The notes beneath the pieces are model-generated. The model searched no databases. It was not told the DNA's origin and saw only the letters and a program-made list of their open reading frames with translations. A stretch of 64,000 bases of DNA from contig CAXKWD010000011.1 in the NCBI GenBank assembly GCA_964059195.1, forward strand, positions 31,420,566-31,484,565, in the 5' to 3' direction. Shown in pieces: positions 11,545 through 19,916 of the stretch (positions are counted from its first letter, which is position 1; every line of letters starts with the position of its first letter). Made by a program: the position numbers and the translations under genes. Source of the DNA: Ectobius pallidus (taxonomy: Eukaryota; Arthropoda; Insecta; Blattodea; Ectobiidae).

Positions 11545-11756
11545 GACCGCCTGCATGGTGTAGTGTTTAGCGTTGGTGACTATAAATCCACAGATCTGGG
11601 TTCGATCCCCATTACCTCCTCCTGCTTGATAAAGAAGTTCCGGTGACGAAAGCTGTCACTAACGGCCTTTGGGATAAGCATGCTGACCTCATGCCTCTAA
11701 CGGAAGACACCCCTAGCTTCGTAAGGGATATAACACCATGGAACCCAGTTTAGTTT
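11545..11756 (+). mobile_element. tRNA-derived SINE, family 2
   Basis: The tRNA-like head starts GACCGCCTGCATGGTGTAG and has the B box GGGTTCGATCCCC. The body includes AACGGCC and AGCATGCTGACCTCATGCC, and the tail is CAGTTTAGTTTAA. The same family is nested at 7973-8281 on the minus strand. Confidence 0.82.
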
Positions 11757-11873
11757 AATTTGCTATACTGGGTTTTTTAAAGGGTTGCTAGCCTTCTGTT
11801 TCTTGATATAACACATCAATATTTTTGAACAATTTATATTATTGCAAAGTGATTTCGTCGTTAAAGTTTTTCG

Positions 11874-12262
11874 TGCCCGCCTCTGTGGCGTAAGGCATGC
11901 GTTCGCTCTCCTCACCCAGCGGGCCCGGGTTCGATTCCTGGTCGGGACAAATTTCCTACGTAGGTTTTCCTCTCCTGTTAGATGAATGTCGGGAATCTTC
12001 AGCTCTTCCTGGTCCTCGGATATAATCTGGCCGTCATTATCACCTACATTCGATCTCACCTTGTTTGGAATGAATGTGTATGTATGAATGGTGTCTTTCG
12101 TTCTTTGTGTTCATGTTTTCTCGGAGGTGGCCCCGGCATTGGGCTGATCACTCATCCTGGAGGTCCTCCATGTTCTTGTCTGGTCAAAAAATTATGTGAT
12201 CCATGGAAACTCCCTACTCAGACGGGTCGCAGGCCCTTAAAGCCCGGGCGGCGTGAGTCGCG
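11874..12262 (+). mobile_element. tRNA-derived SINE, family 3
   Basis: The head GCCCGCCTCTGTGGCGTAAGG carries an A-box-like block, and the B box is GGGTTCGATTCCTGG. The long body shares TCTGGCCGTCATTA, GGGCTGATCACTCATCC and CTTGTCTGGTCAAAAAA with the split copy at 7695-8440. Confidence 0.8.
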
Positions 12263-12345
12263 TAAATGTATCTAAAAGGGGGAGATAAAACTCAGGGAAA
12301 GAAGTATAGCCATGCTAATTAAACGTTACATTATAATAACTAGGG

Positions 12346-12402
12346 GCGGATTTCTATGACCTAAAAAATAGGATATATACATGCATTTATGAGCTTAAAG
12401 TT
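12346..12402. mobile_element. hAT MITE terminal fragment
   Basis: TAGGGGCGGATTTCTATGACC followed by AAAAAATAGGATATATACAT matches one end of the MITE at 1550-2015. The other end is absent. Confidence 0.7.
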
Positions 12403-12412
12403 CCTTAGAGTT

Positions 12413-12566
12413 CCAGGAGGATTGATTGTGGTACTCATTTCTATTAAAGGCTGAGTCGACTCAAGGGCCATATTGCCATCAGATGGATTAGGTCAGTTGA
12501 AAAATCCCAGCGACCTCATTGGGAATCGAACCCACAATCTTCGAGTTTGTAGTGGGATGCCTCAAA
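12413..12566 (-). mobile_element. tRNA-derived SINE, family 1, truncated
   Basis: Reverse complement of the family 1 body and head. It includes the B-box complement GGGAATCGAACCCACAA and the complement of GGCCTAATCC...TGGC. Confidence 0.75.
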
Positions 12567-13082
12567 CAACTAATGTTCTAGTAGAAAGGAATAATTAATG
12601 GTAAATCAAGCTCACAAGTTTTTTTCTAATTTTTAGCTACTTAATTTATATACTACAGGTTACTTAGTTCTAAATAAATCACGAAATTAATAATAGTGAT
12701 CATAGTTATACTAATTATAGTTACCTTGTCAATTTATATGTTAGCATGCTAGCTATAATAAGTATTCTAACTCTATATTATTATTTTTTTATACACTTAT
12801 TACATGTGACATAAGATATCATAATGATACTAATTTTGAAACCGATCTTCAGTATGACATCGGTGTGGTGTCGATTATTATTGGACACAGAATTATCTTA
12901 AGGCCTTGAGAGTAACTGCATAATAAATAGCCTAGATTTAAAATAAAATCAGTTCTGTTGTGTTAATTTTAATATCTTACTAAAATAAGTTCATTTCGTG
13001 TTGTCAAAATCAGTTGGTTTTAAGAAAATTTACCAAAAGGAAGCTTTGATTTGACTGATGACACACGTGACGAATTTTGCTC
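12567..13082. other. No gene seen
   Basis: AT-rich, non-coding, no element ends recognised. Confidence 0.45.
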
Positions 13083-13318
13083 AAAGGCTGTACCATAATT
13101 ATTCATTAGGTTCTCTTGCCTTCAGGCTGGTTTAAAGATGTGACTTTTCTGTCAGGTTCCAACAATATACGAACTGGAGCTATAATAAATAGAAATAATA
13201 CAGCAATATTCTGTGCGTTTTTGTTTTTTATGAAATAAAGTAGTACATGATAATCATCCTGAGCAGCAGATTTAGGGTATTATCTGCCTGTAGTTGATTT
13301 ACTTCTAGCACCAAATCT
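13083..13318. repeat. Interspersed repeat, copy 2 (empty site)
   Basis: Matches 6105-6266 plus 6926-7015 without the hAT MITE. The insertion point corresponds to TTTTTTATGAAATAAAG at about 13223. Confidence 0.75.
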
Positions 13319-13351
13319 TGAGTGATTCAACAAAACGACATTATACATGAA

Positions 13352-13690
13352 TATTACTTACTTACTTAATTACTTACTTAGGCTACTTACTTACTTACTG
13401 TATTTTATGGAACCCAAAAGTTCATTGCCGTGCTTATCTCAGCCCACCATTCAACCCTATTCTGTGCTCACTCCAACCATCCCTCGCAAATCCTACTTCC
13501 CTTAAATCTATTCTAATATTGTCCTCCCACCTGCATCTAGGTCTTCCAAGTGGTCTTTTCCCTTCGTGTCTCCCAGTCAATAGTTTTGAGATATGTCTTT
13601 CCATCCCCATGCATGCAACATGTCCAGCCCATTTCACCCTCCATTGAACCTGCTTTTTTTGTTTTTAATCTGAGGTGCCATGGAGTGAGA
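13352..13690 (-). pseudogene. 5'-truncated endonuclease/RT retroelement, copy 1
   Basis: The minus strand encodes MKWAGHVACMGMERHIS, then KRPLGRPRCRWEDNIRIDL. This is the basic GRPR.RWEDNI tail typical of the C-terminus of RTE-type endonuclease/reverse-transcriptase ORFs. The (TTAC)n tract at 13352-13397 is the 3' tail of the retrotransposon on the minus strand. RT and endonuclease domains are absent. Same family as copies at 14140 and 22930. Confidence 0.75.
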
Positions 13691-15076
13691 TATCTTGTAC
13701 AGTGTCCTGTTGGTGCTATGAAATTGTTTGGGCATACCATCTCAGGACTTACTGGCACTCAGATTCCTCAATTCTCTGTTTTCTCATTGTCTTTTATATC
13801 ACATTTGCCTACTTTGTAACTTTTTAATTTATTTTGCATATCTGTCCACTAGAAAACTAGAGGTAAGCTGCTGTTATAAAAATTAGGACTCACTCTTTTC
13901 ACATGTATTATATAGATATATATTAAAACATTTCAAAAGACAAATATTTTGTACCTTTTTGTATTGTAGGACCTTGATAATCTGGCATGCTCGGGGATTT
14001 GTCAATGATGGATTATCAAGTATGCCTGATTATCAAGGTAATTTTTACAAACCTGGTTTAAACAAGGAGATACAAATAAAAACCAAAATTTTAACTTACA
14101 AAAACAAGTAATACTTATTAAACACAACAGAAGATATTACTTACTTACTTACTCAATGTCAATAGATAATTTCTCAGCAAGCTAAGGAATATTACCTATT
14201 TTATGGAACCCAAAGGTTCATAGCCGTGCTTATCTGAGCCCGCCATTCAACCCTATTCTGTGCTAACTCCATCCAATCATTCCTCACAAATCCTACTTCC
14301 CTTAAATCTATCCTAATATTGTCCTCCCACCTAAGCAGGGTTGTAAAAAAGCCGGCTAAAATTGAAAAAGACCTGACCAGCGGTTTTTTTCAATTTTAGC
14401 CGGTTAAAATCATGATTTTAGCCGGCTAAAATCAAATTTAGCCGGCTAAAATCAATTTTTCCTGGTTGGGGGAGGTGGGAGCAGGTTGAAATTTTGAAAA
14501 AATTATATTTAGGGCCCTATGGGGTTTAGAGGGAAACTTAGTATGCATAAATTAGACACCAATGATTCAGTGGTTCTGGGGGTGAGGGTGGAAATTAAAA
14601 ATTTTTAAAACCATGTTTGTGGGGTATCGTTGAAAAGCTCTTGATGAGTAATCTTTAAATCAACAACTAGTTTCTCAATAGCGCTCATATAAGGAGAGAT
14701 TTGAATTTTTGAAAGTCAAAAACACTTTAAAATATACCTCAGCCAATAGGCATGACGAAATGAATTCATGAGGACCAACTGAGGCTAAAATTACCAATGA
14801 AATAAAGTTTGAAATATTAAAAATAATAGTTAAATATCTTTAGAACAATAATCCTTGGCCAAATTAAAAATGAAATAATAAAAGATATCAATTAATAGGC
14901 CTACATAATTAACAACTCTCTTTTTATAAAAAAATATTTCAGTTTTTATTCTACACTTACCCCAATAAATTCATAAAAAGCACTATGAAATCTACCTCAG
15001 CCTGTGCCCTGTAGGCCTACCTAAAGGGATTTTTTATACTTATTTCTCCATCAATTACACAAATCTGAAGCGTAAT

Positions 15077-15270
15077 CACCTATCGCTGGAATTTTGTCAA
15101 GCCATAGAATCTTTACATCGTATGCCAGCCAGTTCTGCATCAATCGAAAGAGTATTTTCTTCATTTGGGTTAATACAAACAAAATTGAGAAACAGACTAG
15201 GCAATGAAAAAGCCTAGAAGCTTGTATACATCAACAGGCAGAATAAAGCAAATATGCAAGAGTCTTATGA
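15077..15270 (+). pseudogene. hAT transposase C-terminal dimerisation domain remnant
   Basis: The plus strand reads HLSLEFCQAIESLHRMPAS, then SASIERVFSSFGLIQTKLRN. This is the hAT C-terminal signature (small residues, S..ERVFS..G......R..L). A TAG follows NEKA, after which KLVYINR continues in frame. Upstream catalytic coding is not recognisable. Confidence 0.8.
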
Positions 15271-15922
15271 TGAATGGTGAATTTACCATATTTACTTGAA
15301 TAATTTTTGTCCATTTGTAGATTTCAATACTGAGGTGCGCGTTAAATTTTAGTACAAATCCGTTTCGTAGGTCGGAGGTAATAATGATCTACATAACAAG
15401 GCACTGCTATAATTCTCGACTTCGTTCATTTTATCGTTAGCCTACACCATATGAAATTTAATTTCTGAAACATAATGAAAAAAATAGTTTTTGTCAGTTC
15501 TATAGTGCAAATGTGGAATATTGTGCATTGTCGATTTTAAACTCATTTAAGAGTGGTATCAGCTTTTATTGTGAAACATGCATTTAACATTTTGTTTGTC
15601 CATTTAGCAATAAAAATAAGCACCTCCGAGGATTCCAGTAATGAACACATCAGTGAATATTGATGAGCCATGCCTATAGGTCTACTTGTAGGCCTAAAAC
15701 TGGCAGTTAACTGTAAATGTTTATGTGTTGGTTCATTATTCTATAAATACTAAGACAAAATTCCAAATAAAATATCCTATTGATGCGCATTACATTCGCT
15801 AACAAACTCTTTTTTTATGATTTCAAGTTTCAAAATCAGGGTGCGCATTAAATTCGAGGGTGCATTATATTGGAGTAAATACGGTAATTAACTATTGCTG
15901 GGAATTACAGAGTGAAGTGGTA

Positions 15923-16531
15923 CAGTGAGTCCCACGGAAGAGTTGGCCAAATGACATGGGATTCTGCGAAGCGGCGGGCACAGCTCCAACTCCCGAGCGA
16001 TCGGGTGAAATATCTACGCAAATAAAGCCGCGATTGGTGTAATGATTCAGGTTCTCATATTTACAGTTAAAATTACAATGAAAATAACCACATACCTCAT
16101 CACAAGAGCTGCTGGAAATGTTCTTCTCTTGCATCCACACAATACTGGCACCTTTTCAGGAAATTTTCTTTCACACGCATAATTTCAGCTTCCGAGACAG
16201 AGTTAATTTCTCTTGTGATATTGTTTTTAAGTTCTTCTAACAGCATGTGACTATTATTTATGGGGAAACTTCAACAAGAAAAATTAACTCTATTTCAGAA
16301 GCTGAACTTAATGCGCGTAAAAGAAAATTTCCTAAAATGGTGCCAGTATTGTGTGGATGCAAGAGCAGGACATTTTTAACATCTCTTGTGATGAGGTATG
16401 TGGTTATTTTCATTGTAATTTAACTGTAAATGTGAGAACCTGAATCATTACACCGATCGCGGCTTTATTTGCTGTGCCCGCCGCGACGCAGAAACCCGTG
16501 TCATTGGCCAACTCTTGCATGAGACCCACTG
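15923..16531. mobile_element. Foldback MITE inside the hAT element
   Basis: Long imperfect inverted arms (about 15921-16215 and 16277-16533) start CAGTGAGTCCCACGGAAGAG and end CTCTTGCATGAGACCCACTG. TA flanks it on both sides, as expected for a Tc1/mariner-type insertion. The arms contain the shared block TGCATCCACACAATACTGGC. No complete coding region. Confidence 0.6.
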
Positions 16532-16550
16532 TATTAAATTACACTAAATA

Positions 16551-18430
16551 CAATTTTAGGTTTCTGAGCTTTTATCTTTTAAATTTGTGATGTTTGGAAA
16601 TAAGAACATGAAAGAAACTTCAATTATTTTTACTCAATTTGATTTTATCCAGATAAAATGCCTGGCATTTTTCAAGTGGATATGACTGGTAGCTCTGCAT
16701 TTGCACTCAGTAGGCCTACTACAGGTTCTGAGCTTGTAACTTTTAAATTTGTGATGCTTGGAAATAAAAACAAGAAAGGAACTTCAATTATTTTTAGCCA
16801 ATTTGATTTTAGCCGGATAAAATGTCTAGCTTTTATCAAGTGGATAAAACTGAGGCCTACTACAGGTTCTGAGCTTGTAACTTTTAAATTTGTGATCTTT
16901 GGAAATTTAAACATGAAAGGAACTTCAATTGTTTTTATTCAATTTGATTTTAGCCGGATAAAATGCCTGGCTTTTTTCAAGTGGATAAAACTGGTAGCGC
17001 TGCATTTGCACTCAGTGGGCCTACTACAGGTTCTGAGCTTGTCTCTTTTAAATTTGTGATGTTTGGAAATAAGAACATGAAAGAAACTTCAATTATTTTT
17101 ACTCAATTTGATTTTATCCTGATAAAATGCCTGGCATTTTTCAAGTGGATAAGACTGGTAGCTCTGCATTTGCACTCAGTAGGCCTACTACAGGTTCTGA
17201 GCTTGTAACTTTTAAATTTGTGATGCTTGGAAATAAAAACAAGAAAGGAACTTCAATTATTTTTATCCAATTTGATTTTAGCCGGATAAAATGTCTGGCT
17301 TTTTTCAAGTGGATAAAACTGAGGCCTACTACAGGTTCTGAGCTTGTAACTTTTAAATTTGTGATCTTTGGAAATTTAAACATGAAAGGAACTTCAATTG
17401 TTTTTATTCTATTTGATTTTAGCCGGATAAAATGCCTGGCTTTTTTCAAGTGGATAAAACTGGTAGCGCTGCATTTGCACTCAGTAGGCCTAAGTAGGCC
17501 TACTACAGGTTCTGAGCTTGTCTCTTTTAAATTTGTGATGTTTGGAAATAACATGAAAGAAACTTCAATTATTTTTACTCAATTTGATTTTATCCAGATA
17601 AAATGCCTGGCATTTTTCAAGTGGAAAAGACTGGTAGCTCTGCATTTGCACTCAGTAGGCCTACTACAGGTTCTGAGCTTGAAATTTTTAAATTTGTGAT
17701 GTTTGGAAATAAAAGCATGTAAGAAACTTCAATTATTTTTATTCAATTTGATTTTATCCGGCCTGGCTTTTTCAAGTGGATAAAACTGGTAGCTCTTCAC
17801 TTGCACTCAGTAGGCCTAAGTAGGCCTACTACAGGTTCTGAGCTTGTAACTTTTAAATTTGTGATGTTTGGAAATAAAAACATGAAAGAAACTTCAATTA
17901 TTTTTATTCAATTTGATTTTATCCGGCCTGGCTTTTTTCAAGTGGATAAAACTGGTAGCTCTGCATTTGCACTCAGTAAGTATTACAGGCTCTGAGCTTG
18001 TAACTTTTAAATTTGTGATGTTTGGAAATAAAAGCATGTAAGAAACTTCAATTATTTTTATTCAATTTGATTTTATCCGGCCTGGCTTTTTTCAGGTGGA
18101 TAAAACTGGTAGCTCTTCATTTGCACTCAGTAGGCCTACTAGAGGTTCTGAGCTTGTAACTTTTAAATTTATGATGTTTGGAAATAAAAACATGAAAGAA
18201 ACTTGAATTATTTTTATTCAATTTGATTTTATCCAGCCTGGCTTTTTTCAAGTGGATAAAACTGGTAGCTCTGCATTTGCACTCAGTAGTCCTAAGTAGG
18301 CCTACTACAGGTTCTGAGCTTGTAACTTAAATTTATGATGTTTGGAAATAAAAACATGAAAGAAACTTCCATTATTTTTATTCAATTTGATTTTATCCGG
18401 ATAAAATTGCCTGGCATTTTTCAAGTGGAT
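16551..18430 (+). repeat. Minisatellite array, about 12 units of 140-174 bp
   Basis: TTCTGAGCTT recurs at about 16561, 16727, 16867, 17031, 17195, 17336, 17510, 17669, 17838, 17990, 18149 and 18312. Units 16727-17195 and 17195-17669 form a three-unit higher-order repeat of about 470 bp. Each unit contains a block like TTTTATCCGGATAAAATGCC. Open frames across the array are by-products of repetition, not evidence of a protein. Confidence 0.92.
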
Positions 18431-18864
18431 AAAACCGGTTAAAACCGGCCGGTTAAAATCAAGCCGGCTTTTTTCATAACAACCCTGCACCTAAGTCTAG
18501 GTCTTCCAAGTGGTCTTTTCCCTTTGGGTCTCCCAGTCAGTACTTTTGAAATATGTCTTTCCTCCCCCATGCACGCAACATGTCCAGCCCATTTCATCCA
18601 CCATTATTTAATTACCCTTACTATATCCTGCGAAGAGTACAGGTCATACTCATGAAGCTCATCATTATGCAGTTTTCTCCAGTCCCCATTTCCATCTCTC
18701 TTAGGCCCAAATATTTTCCTAAGCACTCTGTTTTCGAACACTTTCAGATTACATTCTTTCCGAAGAATAAGCAGCCATGTCTCACATCCATATAATACAA
18801 CCGGCAGGAATATAGTCTTATAAATTTTTATTTTTAGATATTAGACGAGAAGGTAAGATATTAC

Positions 18865-19471
18865 AGTATAAAAAATTTAAAGTATGTAGTACTATACCGT
18901 AAAAACAAAATAGAATTAAAATTCAAATACTGTACCTCACAGTTAAATCAGTTGAAGGCTCAGTTTCAGCAGAGTTCACTATAAATAATTTTTTGTAGGA
19001 CTATCATGAAGTAAAAAAGCATCATGGGTTTGAAGAAACCAAGAAGAAGTTAACTTTAATCAAATACAAATTGTTACATGTCTACATCGAGCCCCACTCC
19101 ACCATCACATCACATCCCTGAAGGATATTATTGGTATTCTGTTATCAGATGCAGCTCTGGAGTAATTGAACAAATGACTCGCTAGGTGTTTTAAAGGAAA
19201 ATACACGTTTTAGTTAATACTTTTAATAACAATGCTATTAATATCTACTGCAAACTGTTGGATGTTCTTCTTCCCTATCTCCTCCTTTATCACAGTCATT
19301 GTGAGTGTAAAGCAAAGCCTGCACTCCATTATCATTGTTTTGCAAGAACTTATATTAGAAAAAGGCAGGCTTTTTTTATATTTCAAGAGACAATAAATTG
19401 TAAGTGATCTTATAGTACAGAATGTACCATCCCCTTTTGATTAATACAAAATTAATTAAATACCGGAAGAT
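18865..19471. other. No gene seen
   Basis: AT-rich DNA between two retroelement copies; no supported features. Confidence 0.45.
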
Positions 19472-19482
19472 ATTAAAAAATG
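19472..19482. repeat. Target-site duplication, left copy
   Basis: ATTAAAAAATG here is repeated exactly at 22889-22899 after the (GAA)n tail. The match can be extended by two bases (GC), which also agree with the first two bases of the element. Confidence 0.85.
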
Positions 19483-19652
19483 GCCCCCTAAAATCCAACC
19501 TCGGTGTCCACGTCGCAGGGGGTGGTAACGACGAGTAGGGGAATGCCTGTTGGGGTGATGTACGGTAGGTACTTGTGACCTGGGACCGCTACGGTAGCCG
19601 AGAAGGCCCAACAGGAACCCTGAAAAGTTCGGCGAATGAGGCTCTGGTTGTG
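19483..19652 (+). ncRNA. Candidate HDV-like self-cleaving ribozyme at the 5' end of the RTE element
   Basis: The first seven bases GCCCCCT (19483-19489) pair with AGGGGGT (19517-19523), a 7-bp P1 with a G-U wobble at the predicted cleavage site. CGG/TCG (19502-19504, 19513-19515) can form P3 around the 8-nt loop TGTCCACG. P1 is followed by GGTAAC, whose GG could form P1.1 with the loop CC. A long P4 includes the perfect 9-bp pair CCTGTTGGG/CCCAACAGG (19546-19554, 19607-19615). It is followed by GGCGAATGAGG (19631-19641), like the HDV J4/2 with its catalytic C, whose AGG pairs with CCT at 19499-19501 as P2. HDV-like ribozymes are known at 5' ends of several non-LTR elements. Cleavage activity is inferred. 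Confidence 0.68.
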
Positions 19653-19916
19653 CTGCCTTGCATAGAGGGTTTTGTATTACCCTAAGGCTAGGAGATGGAG
19701 CTCCGAAATAACTCCAGGGGAGGACCTATCTCCATAGCTGCAGTGAAAGCAATAGGTCTAGGGGACGGAGACCCCGAAAACAAAGACCTGGTCCTCCTGG
19801 TAGGGGGTTGGGCGTGAGGCTGACAACCCACCCTGTCAAAAAGTCCCGTTAGGAAACCTCAAGGAAAGCCTCGGAATGATTGGATACCATGGAATAGACC
19901 TCGGCAAGCACAAAGG

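Larger units (their letters stand above)
14336..18487 (+). mobile_element. hAT transposon (4.15 kb) with an internal minisatellite array
   Basis: The ends CAGGGTTGTAAAAAAGCCGG and GGCTTTTTTCATAACAACCCTG are inverted repeats, flanked by an exact 8-bp duplication CACCTAAG (14328-14335, 18488-18495). Near the left end AGCCGG(C/T)TAAAAT occurs several times. The same core recurs as AGCCGGATAAAAT in the array at 16551-18430. A transposase C-terminus remnant is at about 15077-15270. The element is autonomous in origin but decayed. Confidence 0.9.
14140..18854 (-). mobile_element. 5'-truncated endonuclease/RT retroelement, copy 2, split by a hAT element
   Basis: Parts at 14140-14335 and 18488-18854 are consecutive on the minus strand (GRPR-type C-terminal coding, then upstream RT thumb-region coding). 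They are separated by the hAT at 14336-18487. AAGATATTA at 14131-14139 and 18855-18863 is a candidate target-site duplication for the retroelement. The 3' tail is a TTAC repeat. Several stops and the truncation make it inactive. Confidence 0.75.

Noticed and set aside
11023..12275. Open frames of 69-98 aa
   Set aside because: They lie inside SINE bodies of families 1 and 3.
16658..17995. Open frames of 80-190 aa with repeated FQVDKTGS and RPTTGSELV segments, on both strands
   Set aside because: They follow the minisatellite units inside the hAT element and appear on both strands; repetition, not coding selection, keeps them open.
19495..19553. Alternative P2 for the ribozyme, CCAAC with GTTGG
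   Set aside because: GTTGG is part of the perfect 9-bp P4 stem, and it is not preceded by a CGAA-type joining segment, unlike AGG at 19639-19641.
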